Positions 9,118 to 18,233 of a DNA stretch of 64,000 nucleotides are shown one piece after another. This DNA comes from Salinihabitans flavidus. Lineage in GTDB: Bacteria > Pseudomonadota > Alphaproteobacteria > Rhodobacterales > Rhodobacteraceae. Within the stretch, counting starts at the first letter, position 1; each line of letters opens with the position of its first letter. The position numbers and the translations under genes were made by a program. Under the pieces are notes generated by a model that searched no databases, had not been told where the DNA came from, and saw only the letters and a program-made list of their open reading frames with translations. The DNA lies in contig NZ_FODS01000007.1 of assembly GCF_900110425.1 (NCBI RefSeq), forward strand, positions 62,001-126,000. The letters run 5' to 3'.

Positions 9118-10235
9118 CAGCCGGCGGCCTCTGCGCCTGCGGCGAAACTCATCAGCCGCTCGTGGGCATCCGTATCCTCGCATTGCTCAGGCGGGTGTTT
9201 GAAGAGAAAGGAATTGGCGGCGTTGATCGGTCCGGCCAGTCCCCGGTCAAGGGCAATGCGCGCGCATCGTATCGCAGCCAGCGCTTCCGCGGCGGCGTTG
9301 GGGCTGTCCTCCACGTCGAGGCGCAGTTCGATATTGGTGCGCGCGCCTCCGAAAAGCCGGCCTTCAAGCCGGACATAGGCCACCTTGCGGTCGTTGAGCC
9401 AAGGCACGTAGTCGGACGGCCCGATGCGAATGTCGCCATTCTCCAGCCGGTTTTCCATCACCGACTGCACCGCTTCGGTCTTCGATTCACGCTTCGTGGC
9501 AAGGCGATCATGGTCGCGCATGTTCAGGAAGTCGGTGTTGCCACCGATATTGAGTTGATAGGTGCGATCGATCTTGACACCACGCATCTGTGCCAGCGTG
9601 GTCAATGTGCGGTGCACTATGGTGGCGCCAAACTGCGCCTTGAAGTCATCGCCGAGAATCGGAAGGCCCGCTTCGCGGAACTTCTGTGCCCAGACCGTGT
9701 TGGAGGCGATGAAGACCGGGATGCCGTTGACCACTGCGCAGCCCGCCTCAAGCGCACATTCGACATAAAATTCCACCGCCTTCTGAGATCCGACGGGCAG
9801 GAAGATCATCACTACCTCAGCTCCGGCGGCGCGAAGGCTGTCCACAATTTCCCGCTTGCTCATCGCCGGAAGGGGCGAGGTGCGAAAGCTGCGGTCCTCG
9901 GGCTGGTTCAGCATGAAGGCTGACACGCCGTCGAGGTCGGGACCGCGCCCCACGATAGCCGTTTGATCGCCCAGATCGTCATGAAATATCTCGGTGCAGT
10001 TGGGCGCCGCGAGCGCCGCCTCTCCCAACGTCTTTCCGGCCTTTCGGGAATCGACATCAAAGCCGGCCACCAGATCAACATCGGCGGGGGTATAGCCCCC
10101 AAGATCGGGAAAACTGACGCCGATGGCATCATCGCCCATCTTGCGACAGTAGGAAACGCCCTGAATCAGGGAACTGGCACAGTTGCCGACACCGACGATT
10201 GCGGTTCGGATAAGTTTGGTTTTCTGCGTAGTCAT
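9117..10235 (-). CDS. ino1: Inositol-3-phosphate synthase (MIPS/INO1 family)
   Basis: The 372-residue protein would convert glucose 6-phosphate to 1D-myo-inositol 3-phosphate with NAD. It has an N-terminal Rossmann motif (VGVGNCASSLIQG), an internal LPVGSQKA segment, the central GDDFKAQFGAT, the NIGGNTDF segment, and SKTEAV-x-S, all typical of the short prokaryotic INO1 family. The start overlaps the DUF4833 gene by ATGA and the stop overlaps the KDSR-like gene by TGATG. MIPS is uncommon in proteobacteria. Its presence in a lipid operon suggests a phosphoinositol head group, as in inositol lipids of Bacteroidetes and Actinobacteria. A soluble inositol role is also possible. Confidence 0.92.
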   Translation of the reverse strand: MTTQKTKLIRTAIVGVGNCASSLIQGVSYCRKMGDDAIGVSFPDLGGYTPADVDLVAGFDVDSRKAGKTLGEAALAAPNCTEIFHDDLGDQTAIVGRGPDLDGVSAFMLNQPEDRSFRTSPLPAMSKREIVDSLRAAGAEVVMIFLPVGSQKAVEFYVECALEAGCAVVNGIPVFIASNTVWAQKFREAGLPILGDDFKAQFGATIVHRTLTTLAQMRGVKIDRTYQLNIGGNTDFLNMRDHDRLATKRESKTEAVQSVMENRLENGDIRIGPSDYVPWLNDRKVAYVRLEGRLFGGARTNIELRLDVEDSPNAAAEALAAIRCARIALDRGLAGPINAANSFLFKHPPEQCEDTDAHERLMSFAAGAEAAG

Positions 10236-10864
10236 TCGCGGATCGCTCCACCGGATACTGAAAATATGAGTGTGTGGGCCCGACCGGTCGCGGGATCGGT
10301 GCCAAAGAGACGCAGGCGCGTCACCTTCGGTATCAGCCCGCTTTCGTCAAGATCGAGGTAGGCATAGGTCAGTTGCAGGTCGGTGTCACCCACCTGCGCC
10401 CACAACGATGCGCGATTGGGGGCCGGGGAACGAAGGGTAACGGAAAGATGCGGGATCGCCTTGAACGTCACGGCGTAGGTTTCACCATCGGGATTGACCC
10501 GGGACGACACACCATAGGCGAATTGTTTCTCGATGAACTTCAGCGACTTGGCCACACCGTCGGTATTGTAGCGGCGCCAATAGCCATGAACGGGCGTGTT
10601 GCGATCAAAGTGACCGGACTCGTCAAAGCGTGCGGCATAGACGACCGTATTGGAGTTCATGGACCTCTGAATGTAGAACACCTGATGGCCGTCGCGTGGA
10701 ACGGGCCAGTCCGGTTGCACCTTTGGCAGGGTTGCGCTCATGGTATGCGACACGAGCTTGAGACCCGGTGCGGCCGATGCCGGGGCCGGAAGCAGCCACA
10801 GCGCGATAACCACCGTGCAGATCTGCAACAGCAGGGTGTGAACTCGGAACAGGGCGGGCATCAC
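10232..10864 (-). CDS. Secreted DUF4833-type protein
   Basis: The 210-residue protein starts with a signal peptide: a hydrophobic core at about residues 9-26 and ASA-AP near 29-33. The mature part contains QRSMNSNTVVYAA, a PVHGYWRRYNTDG segment and FAYGV, which resemble the DUF4833 family from memory. That family has no known activity, and I could not check it by search. ATGA overlaps link it to the SPT-like gene upstream and INO1 downstream, so it is co-translated with the lipid enzymes. A periplasmic lipid-binding or lipid-modifying role is inferred only from this position. Confidence 0.65.
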   Translation of the reverse strand: MMPALFRVHTLLLQICTVVIALWLLPAPASAAPGLKLVSHTMSATLPKVQPDWPVPRDGHQVFYIQRSMNSNTVVYAARFDESGHFDRNTPVHGYWRRYNTDGVAKSLKFIEKQFAYGVSSRVNPDGETYAVTFKAIPHLSVTLRSPAPNRASLWAQVGDTDLQLTYAYLDLDESGLIPKVTRLRLFGTDPATGRAHTLIFSVSGGAIRE

Positions 10865-12084
10865 TCGGCGCCGATCCTTTCGGGAATCTGGGTCGCTGCG
10901 ACGGATTCGGATACCTTGTCCAGCACACGCTCAATGTCGGCCTCCGTATGGTTGGCCGAAAGGAAGAAACGGATGCGTGGCAAATCCTTGGGGACACCCA
11001 CATGGAAGATGGGCGGGGCATATATCCCTGATTGCATCAAAGCTTCTGCCACATAAACGCATTGTTCGGGCGTGTCGAAGAGGATCGGGATCACCGCCTC
11101 TCCGATCGCAGAGCCGGTATTGAGCCCGCGGGCACGCGCACCCCTGAGAAATTTTCTGGAGTTGGCACGCAGTCGTGTCACCCGGTCCGGCTCGGATGCA
11201 AGAACTTCAAGCGCGGCGTGCGAGCTTGCCACGGTGGCAGGCGAAAGGCCCACGGAATAGACGAAGCCCGACAGCGTGAAACGCAACCACTCAATCACCT
11301 CCGCATTGGCGCAGATGAACCCGCCCGAGGAGGCGAAGCTTTTCGACAGGGTTCCGACGGTCAGTTCGATCCGGTTCGGGTCGATGCCGAAATGTTCGCA
11401 TAATCCGCGCCCGGTCGTGCCAAGAACGCCATAGGAATGCGCCTCGTCCAGCAATAGCCAGGCATCATGCTTCTCCTTGATCTTCAGAAGGCGGGGAAGG
11501 TCGGAAATATCCCCGTCCATCGAAAACAGTCCCTCGGTCACGATCAGCACGCGGTTGTGGGTGCCGCGCACCTCGTCGAGGATGCGTTCGAGATCATCGA
11601 GATTGTTGTGCTCGAACGTTCGCCAATCGAACCGACCGCTCTTGCCGCCAATGACGATCGAATTGTGCGCCAGTTCATCGGCCAGAACCAGATCCTTCGG
11701 CCCCAGCAGGTGGTTGATCAGCGAGACATTCGTGAGATACCCCGAGATCACCGAAAGAACCCCGCCGACACCCAGAAAACGTGCAAGATCATCCTCGAGC
11801 GCACGATGCCCGGTGCGCTCCCCCCCCACCAGCCGCGAGGCGCCAACACCGGTGCCGTGGCGGTCGATCGCGGCCTTGGCGGCCTCCACCAATCTCGGGT
11901 GATGGGCCAGACCGAGGTAGTCGTAATGCGCGAGGGACAGGTATCCTTGGGGCCAACTGTCGCTTGAATCCTCAAGAGTGTCTGTGGGAACGAAATAGGG
12001 ATGACCGTTCTCGATCAGCGACTTCCCACTCAAACGGAATCGGCGCTCGGCAAAAGCCGAAAAACTAGATTGCGTCCGAGTCAT
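10861..12084 (-). CDS. Serine palmitoyltransferase-like alpha-oxoamine synthase
   Basis: This 407-residue PLP enzyme belongs to the alpha-oxoamine synthase family, which also includes BioF, KBL and HemA. The PLP lysine is Lys248 in GTLSKSF-x3-GG, the cofactor aspartate/histidine pair is in LLDEAHSYG (213-218), and the stacking histidine is His140 in DELAHNSI. With a KDSR-like reductase in the same operon, the likely reaction is serine plus acyl-CoA or acyl-ACP to a 3-ketosphingoid base. BioF is less likely because no biotin genes are near. The ATG at 12084 has a GGAG 7 bases upstream; an alternative ATG at 12162 also has an AGGGA. The 166 bp upstream of 12084 may hold an internal promoter. 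Confidence 0.82.
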   Translation of the reverse strand: MTRTQSSFSAFAERRFRLSGKSLIENGHPYFVPTDTLEDSSDSWPQGYLSLAHYDYLGLAHHPRLVEAAKAAIDRHGTGVGASRLVGGERTGHRALEDDLARFLGVGGVLSVISGYLTNVSLINHLLGPKDLVLADELAHNSIVIGGKSGRFDWRTFEHNNLDDLERILDEVRGTHNRVLIVTEGLFSMDGDISDLPRLLKIKEKHDAWLLLDEAHSYGVLGTTGRGLCEHFGIDPNRIELTVGTLSKSFASSGGFICANAEVIEWLRFTLSGFVYSVGLSPATVASSHAALEVLASEPDRVTRLRANSRKFLRGARARGLNTGSAIGEAVIPILFDTPEQCVYVAEALMQSGIYAPPIFHVGVPKDLPRIRFFLSANHTEADIERVLDKVSESVAATQIPERIGAE

Positions 12085-12250
12085 GTCCCCACTCCGTTCC
12101 TTGCCCCGTTTTTTGTCCGGGACTCTATTGGCAGCACCGCTTGTTCGAGACCTGTACTGCATGATTTTTCCCTAAACTACCCATATCATACCTGTTGTCC
12201 ATGGGCGCAGTGGCCACAAAAGCTGCATTCCGCGCATGATGAGCGCAAAA

Positions 12251-13357
12251 TCAGCCATTCTCTTGCATTTTCTCGATCACATTTCGCGTAACATCCAGAA
12301 ACATACCGATGATACCCGGATCAATTGCGCCAATCACACCAATGCGGAACGTATCTTGGGCCCGCATCTTGCCAGCGTAGATCGCAAACCCCTGTGCCTT
12401 GAGGCGTTCATAGAACTCGGCAAAGTCGAACCACGCCGCCTGCGGCTCATGAAATGATACGATGATCGGAGCCTGCACCGCCGGATCAAGCGCCGGCCTG
12501 AAACCCAGATCGGCCATCCCCTGCGACAACAGGTCGTAGTTTGCACGATAGCGGGCGAGCCGTGCCGCAGGGCCGCCTTCTTCTTCCAGTTCCATCAGCG
12601 CCTCGGAGAGTGCGGCCATCACATGCGTGGGCGGAGTAAAGCGCCACTGACCGTCCTTTTCGAACTGCCGCTGCTGCGCTTCGAGGTCGAGCACGAGAGT
12701 GGGCGCATTGCCCTGCGCAGCCTGAAGCGCACCCCGATCCACGATGACATAGCCCACGCCCGGCACCCCCTGAAGGCATTTGTTGGCAGAGGCCGCAATG
12801 GCGGTGATGCCCTGCCCCTCCGCGTCCAGAGGCAATGCGCCGAACCCTGACATGGAATCCAGCAGCAGCGCCCGCCCGGTCTCGCAGCATATGGCGGCGA
12901 TCTCCTCAACCGGGTTGAGCAGGCCCGAGGTAGTCTCACAGTGCACCGCCGCGACATGGGTAATACTGTCATCCTCGGCCAGCCTTTTACGCAGGGCGGC
13001 CACGTCGTTGGGCGTGTCATCGGCATTTTCCAGTGTCGAGACCTGCACGCCCACGCGCGTTGCGATTTCGGCAATGCGGCGGCCATAGGCGCCATTGGAC
13101 AGCACTAGGACATGCCCTTTGCGCGGAACAAGCGTCACGAGCATCGCCTCGACCGCGAAGGTGCCCGAGCCCTGAATCGGCACGCAGGCATAGCCGTCCC
13201 CAGCCCCGGCAATCACCTTCAGCCGGGCACAGACGTCGGCCGTCAGCGCCTCGAAGTCGGGATCGCGCGACCCCCAGTCGCGCAGCATAGCGCGTTTCAC
13301 TCTCAAAGACGTGGTCAGCGGACCGGGCGTCAGAAGGTAAGGGGTGTCTTGGGTCAT
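12251..13357 (-). CDS. phnW: 2-aminoethylphosphonate-pyruvate transaminase
   Basis: The 368-residue protein is a fold-type I PLP aminotransferase of the PhnW family: it begins LLTPGPLTTS and has the PLP lysine in SANKCLQGVPG. PhnW interconverts phosphonoacetaldehyde/alanine and 2-aminoethylphosphonate/pyruvate. In a degradative locus it pairs with phosphonatase (phnX), which is absent here. Instead it follows PEP mutase and phosphonopyruvate decarboxylase, overlapping the latter by ATGA, so it should work in the AEP-forming direction. The stop is followed by about 166 bp before the SPT-like gene on the same strand. Confidence 0.92.
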   Translation of the reverse strand: MTQDTPYLLTPGPLTTSLRVKRAMLRDWGSRDPDFEALTADVCARLKVIAGAGDGYACVPIQGSGTFAVEAMLVTLVPRKGHVLVLSNGAYGRRIAEIATRVGVQVSTLENADDTPNDVAALRKRLAEDDSITHVAAVHCETTSGLLNPVEEIAAICCETGRALLLDSMSGFGALPLDAEGQGITAIAASANKCLQGVPGVGYVIVDRGALQAAQGNAPTLVLDLEAQQRQFEKDGQWRFTPPTHVMAALSEALMELEEEGGPAARLARYRANYDLLSQGMADLGFRPALDPAVQAPIIVSFHEPQAAWFDFAEFYERLKAQGFAIYAGKMRAQDTFRIGVIGAIDPGIIGMFLDVTRNVIEKMQENG

Positions 13358-14496
13358 GTCATGCTCAGAAAGGTGCGGAAACGGCGGGCGACTTCAGGCG
13401 GGCCGACAGTGGGGCGCGGCAGCCCCTCGACCTGCGACGGGCTGACCCGCAGATGCAGCAGACGGGGACCGGGCTGCGCCATCAGAACCGAAAGCGAAGC
13501 GTCGAGATCGGCAAGCCTATCGGCCCGCGCCACCGCACGATAGCCACAGGCGCGGGCAATCTCCGCGAAATCGACATTGGGCGAAACGGTCTGCTGTCCG
13601 CCCGTGCTTTCGTGCAGCCCGTTGTCGAGCAGGATGTGGGTCAGGTTCTCCGGTGCCTCGCCCCCGATGGTGGCCAGATTGCCCAGCTTCATCAGCGCCG
13701 CCCCGTCTCCATCAAGCACGACAATTTGCTTGCGGGTATTGAGCGCGGCACCAAGACCCATCGCGCTGGCGCCGCCCATAGACCCCACGACGTAAAGATT
13801 GCCCGGATCATCCGAAAGCGCATAAAGCTCGCGCCCGCAAAAGCCTGTGGTCGCGATGAACCCGGCGTCGGGCAACGCGGCCTTGATCCGCTCCATCGCG
13901 TCGATGCGACGCGGGGGCGTGGCACTGGTGAAGTCCCCCGTGATGACGGGGCGTGCGCGCCGGTCCACCGGGGTCTGGGTGAGGGGCGACTTGGCCACCC
14001 CGCCCTTGGGCAGCACCAGCGCATAAGGAAGCTCTTCGGCATCCATATGCGCCCGTGCGGCATGCAGCGTCGGGGCAATCTGATCGGGCGCGGTCGGAAA
14101 GGGGGCATTGTTCACGCGGCACAGGCCGAGCATGTCCTGCGTGATTTCGCCCATCAACTCGTGCTGCGGCTCATCCCCGATGCCGGGCTGGCCGCGCCAG
14201 GTGACGATCATCAGGGTGGGAATGCGAAAGGAGTAATTGAGCGAAGTGACTGGATTGATCGTGTTGCCCAGACCGGAGTTCTGGCACATCACGGCGGTTT
14301 CCCGGCCCGCGAGCCATGCGCCTGCGGCGATGGCCATGGCCTCGCCCTCACTAGTCGCGCCACAATAGGCAGTGCCGGGCCGCGAGATCACCGAGTTGAG
14401 AAGCGGCGTCAGGAAGGAACAGGGCACACCGGAGAAAAAATTGATCCCGATCTGGGCGGTGCCGTCGATGAAGGCGTCTGCGTCGATCATGGGCAT
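13354..14496 (-). CDS. ppd: Phosphonopyruvate decarboxylase
   Basis: The 380-residue protein is a ThDP-dependent enzyme. Its C-terminal part contains the GDGAALMKLGN ThDP/Mg site and a downstream LLDNG, and its N-terminal part contains GVPCSFLTPL and the ATSEGEA glutamate region typical of Ppd/AepY. It makes phosphonopyruvate decarboxylation irreversible, giving phosphonoacetaldehyde and driving the unfavourable PEP mutase step. The start overlaps the PEP mutase stop (TAATG) and the stop overlaps phnW (ATGA), so the three genes form one translational unit. Confidence 0.93.
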   Translation of the reverse strand: MPMIDADAFIDGTAQIGINFFSGVPCSFLTPLLNSVISRPGTAYCGATSEGEAMAIAAGAWLAGRETAVMCQNSGLGNTINPVTSLNYSFRIPTLMIVTWRGQPGIGDEPQHELMGEITQDMLGLCRVNNAPFPTAPDQIAPTLHAARAHMDAEELPYALVLPKGGVAKSPLTQTPVDRRARPVITGDFTSATPPRRIDAMERIKAALPDAGFIATTGFCGRELYALSDDPGNLYVVGSMGGASAMGLGAALNTRKQIVVLDGDGAALMKLGNLATIGGEAPENLTHILLDNGLHESTGGQQTVSPNVDFAEIARACGYRAVARADRLADLDASLSVLMAQPGPRLLHLRVSPSQVEGLPRPTVGPPEVARRFRTFLSMT

Positions 14497-16127
14497 TACA
14501 TCGCGTTGCGGGCTTCGGAAAGATCGGCCAGATCGTTCACATTGACCCAATTGCCGGTGACATAGATCACGTCCACCACCTCGCCCCGTGCCATCAGGCG
14601 GGTCAGCAACATGGGAAGATCCGCGGTGGCGAGGAGGCCGCCCTCCTCCAATGAGGCGATTTCCTCGGCCAGCTTGCGTGCGCCGCGCGCCGAACACCCC
14701 ATGAGGCCGACCCATTTTCCATCCGCCCCGACAAGACCGTCCGCAATCTCCATCAGGGCAGGACGCTGCGCCCCGCCAAGACCGGAGAAGGGCGCAGAGC
14801 ATTTCACCAGATCCTGCGGTTTCCGCGTGCCGGTTTCATCCGGACGGTCGCCTTCGGGATCGACCAGAAGGGTGAAATCGCCAGTCGCCCCCCTCAGCAG
14901 ATCGACAAAGAAGGGCTGAAACAGGATATCGCCATATGAGATGATCGCGGGCCGCGTCAGCATATCGCGCGCCAACGCCAGAGAGGCGACCTCTCCGGTG
15001 GTCTCATAGGCGTCGTTGACAAGCTTGCGCGCATCGCCTGTCTCAACCGCTTCGTGACGATAGCCGACGATCACGGCAACATCCTCCACCCGGTTCTGGG
15101 TCAACGCGGACAGTTGCCGGTCGAGGATGGTCGCGCCGCGCACGTTGAGCATGCATTTCGGACGATCTCGCGTCAGTTCCGCCAGCTCGGTGCCACGGCT
15201 GGCGGCGAGGATGATCGCGCTCGTGTCCGGCTGGGCCGCAAGATACTGCGCCTCGGCGCGTTCCAGTTCCTCGTTTCCGGCCAGCGCGAAGACATCCGCC
15301 AGCGGCGCAACCTCTGCCTCCACCGCGACAAGGGACTGATCGCGCATGATCGTGGCACAGGTTTCGCGCATGGCCTGCATCGCCGCACGCATGTTGTGAT
15401 TGGCCCAGATGACGAGCGAGCCGCCCGCATCGGTGAGCGTTTTCGTGGGCGTGCGGTAGTACTTCGTCGGGATCAGGATCACCGGCACCCGGTGATCCCA
15501 CTTGTCGAGGAATTCCAGGATCTCGTCCGGGTCGGCCTTCTTGGAATGGATCACCAGCGCATCGGCCCCGGCATCGGCATAGGCGGCGGCACGCATCAAT
15601 GCCTCTTCCATCCCCGCGCCTGAAATCAACGCCTCTATCCGGGCGACGATAGAGAAATCGGGGTGGCTCTGGATATCCTTGCCGGCCTTGATCTTGCCGC
15701 AGAATTCCTCAACCGACGCGAGGGTCTGGCTGCCTTCGAGGAAGGAGTTTGTCTTCGGGAAAAGCTTGTCCTCTATACAGACCCCGGCGATACCACGCTC
15801 ACAAAGCTTGGCCACGAAGCGACGGAAGTTGTTGAAATTGCCATAGCCGGTATCGCCATCCACAAGGATCGGCAGATCCACCGCGTCGTTCATGTATTCA
15901 AGCTGCGCGAGAACCTGCGTCCAGCTCAGCTCATTGTTGTCGCGAACACCAAGCGCGGCGGAAATCGACAGGCCGGACGCCCAGAGCCCTTCGAAGCCCG
16001 CCTCTTGTGCGATCTTGGCGGACAGACCGTCGTGTGCTTCCATCAGGAAACGCGGCTCTTTCGAGGTGAGCATGTCACGCAGACGCGTGAAACGGTCGGG
16101 GCGGTAGTGGTGGACATTCTGAAGCAT
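14496..16127 (-). CDS. pepM: Phosphoenolpyruvate mutase fused to a PntC-like nucleotidyltransferase
   Basis: The 543-residue fusion has a PEP mutase domain at about residues 10-295, with DGDTGYGN (90-97) and the diagnostic [10 protein letters not shown] (119-128), which separates PEP mutase from isocitrate lyase-like relatives. From about 303 to the end there is an NTP-transferase domain with [10 protein letters not shown] and RPKCML (322-327). PntC-type domains activate AEP as CMP-AEP. The usual glycine-rich GxGxR loop here reads AASRGTEL, so it is unusual. I chose the ATG at 16127, with a GGAG about 10 bases upstream; the open frame to 16319 lacks homology. It is the first gene of the minus-strand cluster. 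Confidence 0.92.
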   Translation of the reverse strand: MLQNVHHYRPDRFTRLRDMLTSKEPRFLMEAHDGLSAKIAQEAGFEGLWASGLSISAALGVRDNNELSWTQVLAQLEYMNDAVDLPILVDGDTGYGNFNNFRRFVAKLCERGIAGVCIEDKLFPKTNSFLEGSQTLASVEEFCGKIKAGKDIQSHPDFSIVARIEALISGAGMEEALMRAAAYADAGADALVIHSKKADPDEILEFLDKWDHRVPVILIPTKYYRTPTKTLTDAGGSLVIWANHNMRAAMQAMRETCATIMRDQSLVAVEAEVAPLADVFALAGNEELERAEAQYLAAQPDTSAIILAASRGTELAELTRDRPKCMLNVRGATILDRQLSALTQNRVEDVAVIVGYRHEAVETGDARKLVNDAYETTGEVASLALARDMLTRPAIISYGDILFQPFFVDLLRGATGDFTLLVDPEGDRPDETGTRKPQDLVKCSAPFSGLGGAQRPALMEIADGLVGADGKWVGLMGCSARGARKLAEEIASLEEGGLLATADLPMLLTRLMARGEVVDVIYVTGNWVNVNDLADLSEARNAM

Positions 16128-16340
16128 CGGCTCGGCTCTCCGAAAGGTCTGTTCCCGGGGCGGAACGCTGGGCAGCCGCAACAGGCGGGCCTCCCGGCGA
16201 CTCCGGGCCAAGGCTGCCAACGTCCCCGCGCAAGTGTATCGTTCTGGATCACTCTCTTCCCCGATCCGGCGGGCAAGCTCAATGGTCAATTCCACAAACC
16301 GGCCATTTCGCAGGCGCATTGCTGCACGTTCCGCGCCGGA

Positions 16341-16358
16341 CTGTCAAAAAAGTTTCAC
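16341..16358 (+). promoter_or_regulatory. Pho box upstream of phnC
   Basis: CTGTCAA-AAAA-GTTTCAC matches the 7-4-7 PhoB site (CTGTCAT-n4-CTGTCAC). The first half is nearly perfect and the second half matches at 5 of 7 positions. It lies 63 bp before the phnC start, inside the 294-bp divergent region between pepM (starts 16127, minus) and phnC (starts 16422, plus). Phosphate-starvation induction of phnCDE is expected from the family. Whether the same site also influences pepM, about 214 bp away, is unknown. Confidence 0.65.
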
Positions 16359-16421
16359 CGAACCGCAACCTGTTCGTCGCACAGCTGCCCTAGCCCGGAG
16401 TTCAACAAACGGGTGATATTT

Positions 16422-17246
16422 ATGCTGCATATCGAGAAACTGACAAAGGCTTTCGGGCCGAACACAGCCGTCGACGCGGTCAATATACAAGTCGAAGAGT
16501 CTCGCATGATCGGCGTGATCGGGCGGTCCGGTGCGGGAAAATCCACGCTGCTGCGAATGATCAACCGTCTGACGGATGCGACAAGCGGCGTGATTCATTT
16601 CGAGGGGCGCGAGATCACCGCGCTTCGCGGGCCGGACAAACGCGCATGGCAATCGGAATGCGCGATGATCTTTCAGCAGTTCAATCTCGTACCGCGCATG
16701 GACGTGGTCTCCAACGTCCTGCATGGCACGCTCAACCGCCGTTCGACGCTGGCCACGATGTTCAACATCTATCCCAGCGCGGATATTCACCGTGCCATCG
16801 CGATCCTCGACCGGCTGGGCATCGCGGATCATGCGCCCAAGCGCGCCGAGGCGCTTTCGGGCGGCCAACAGCAGCGCGTCGCCATTGCTCGGGCCCTCAT
16901 GCAGGACCCAAAGATCGTGCTGGCCGATGAACCGATTGCCAGCCTCGACCCGATGAACGCACAGCTCGTGATGCAGGATCTGCGCCGCATTCACGAAGAG
17001 GACGGGCGCACCGTCATCGCCAATCTGCACACGCTGGATACCGCGCGGCGCTATTGCGACCGGGTGATCGGCATGCGCGAGGGGCGCGTGGTGTTCGACG
17101 GCACGCCCGAGCAACTGACCACCGGGGTCGCGCGTGACATCTATGGCGCCGACGCCTCGTTTTCCGAGGATAGCACCTCGACCAGCATCGAAACGCTTGA
17201 TCGTGGCCTCACCCGCGCCGTGCGCGAGGCCGAGGCCGCCGTCTGA
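16422..17246 (+). CDS. phnC: Phosphonate ABC transporter ATP-binding protein
   Basis: This 274-residue ABC ATPase would energise phosphonate import. It has Walker [10 protein letters not shown], the Q-loop [10 protein letters not shown], signature LSGGQQQR, and Walker [13 protein letters not shown]. The PhnC-type insertion ([12 protein letters not shown]) before the helical domain separates it from general amino-acid importers. The ATG at 16422 was chosen by alignment; the open frame extends far upstream through antisense of pepM. It is the first gene of phnC-phnD-phnE1-phnE2, with a Pho box upstream. Confidence 0.93.
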   Translation: MLHIEKLTKAFGPNTAVDAVNIQVEESRMIGVIGRSGAGKSTLLRMINRLTDATSGVIHFEGREITALRGPDKRAWQSECAMIFQQFNLVPRMDVVSNVLHGTLNRRSTLATMFNIYPSADIHRAIAILDRLGIADHAPKRAEALSGGQQQRVAIARALMQDPKIVLADEPIASLDPMNAQLVMQDLRRIHEEDGRTVIANLHTLDTARRYCDRVIGMREGRVVFDGTPEQLTTGVARDIYGADASFSEDSTSTSIETLDRGLTRAVREAEAAV

Positions 17247-17309
17247 TTTCCACTTTCAACCGCCCCCGTTGCACGATTGCGGCGGGGTTCACTTCAAACG
17301 GAGAGTTCC

Positions 17310-18212
17310 ATGAAAAATATCCTAGCTGCCATCGTCACCACGACTGCCCTCGTCAGCCCCGCGCTGGCACAGGACACGATCGACGAGTTCCGTATCGGCA
17401 TCCTTGGCGGCGAAAACGCCCAGGACCGCATGACCTCGAACGAATGCTACCGCGCCAAGGCCGAAGAGCTTCTGGGTGTGCCGGTCAAGCTGTTCACCCC
17501 CGCCGACTATGACGGCGTGATCCAGGGCCTTCTCGGTGGAAGCATCGACATGGCCTGGCTCGGAGCATCCGCCTATGCCAAAGCCTGGCTGACAGATCCC
17601 GACGCTGTAGAGCCGATCATGGTGAAGACCAATGTGGACGGTTCCTACGGTTACTACTCGGTGGGCTTCGCCCGCAAGGACAGCGGCATCGCCTCGCTCG
17701 ACGACATGGAAGGCAAGGTCTTTGCCTTCGGCGATCCGAATTCGACCAGCGGGTACCTGATTCCCTCGATCGAGATTCCGCAAGCCGTCGGCGCCAGCAT
17801 GGAATCGGGTGACTATTTCGGCGAAGTGAAATTCGTCGGCGGTCACGAGCAGACCATCGTCGCGGTCGCCAACGGCGATGTCGACGCCGGTGTGACATGG
17901 GCCGACGGCATGGGCGCCTGGGAAGACGGATACAACTCCGGCGCATTGCGCAAAGCCTCCGATGCCGGTCTCGTGGATATGAACCAGATGGTCGAAATCT
18001 GGAAATCCAAGCCCATCCCCGAAGGTCCGATCGTGCTGCGCAAGGACCTGCCCGAGCGCGTCAAGATCGACATCACCACGCTGACCGCGTCGCTGCCGTA
18101 TATGGACCCTGATTGCGCCTATAATTTCATGGCGGGTGAGGCCCTGGGTTTCCAGCCGATCAGCCATGACGCCTATGTGTCGATCGTCGAGGCACGCAAG
18201 TCCAAGATGTAA
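17310..18212 (+). CDS. phnD: Phosphonate ABC transporter substrate-binding protein
   Basis: The 300-residue periplasmic protein has a short signal peptide (hydrophobic through about residue 17, cleavage near ALAQ) and the PhnD core: FRIGILGGENAQDR, a PADYDGVIQGLLGG segment and VGHEQ/VANGDVDAG elements. It belongs to the phosphonate/phosphite/phosphate-binding PhnD family; AEP is a likely ligand given the context. A GGAG ribosome site lies about 7 bases before the ATG at 17310. It follows phnC after 63 bp and is followed by a strong hairpin. Confidence 0.92.
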   Translation: MKNILAAIVTTTALVSPALAQDTIDEFRIGILGGENAQDRMTSNECYRAKAEELLGVPVKLFTPADYDGVIQGLLGGSIDMAWLGASAYAKAWLTDPDAVEPIMVKTNVDGSYGYYSVGFARKDSGIASLDDMEGKVFAFGDPNSTSGYLIPSIEIPQAVGASMESGDYFGEVKFVGGHEQTIVAVANGDVDAGVTWADGMGAWEDGYNSGALRKASDAGLVDMNQMVEIWKSKPIPEGPIVLRKDLPERVKIDITTLTASLPYMDPDCAYNFMAGEALGFQPISHDAYVSIVEARKSKM

Positions 18213-18233
18213 ACCTTTTCAGGTTGACCAGCG

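Noticed and set aside
10861-12084. Biotin gene bioF
   Set aside because: No biotin genes are near, and the KDSR-like reductase in the same operon favours sphingoid-base synthesis.
12251-13357. phnW as part of an AEP-degradation (phosphonatase) pathway
   Set aside because: No phnX is present and the gene overlaps phosphonopyruvate decarboxylase, so the biosynthetic direction fits better.
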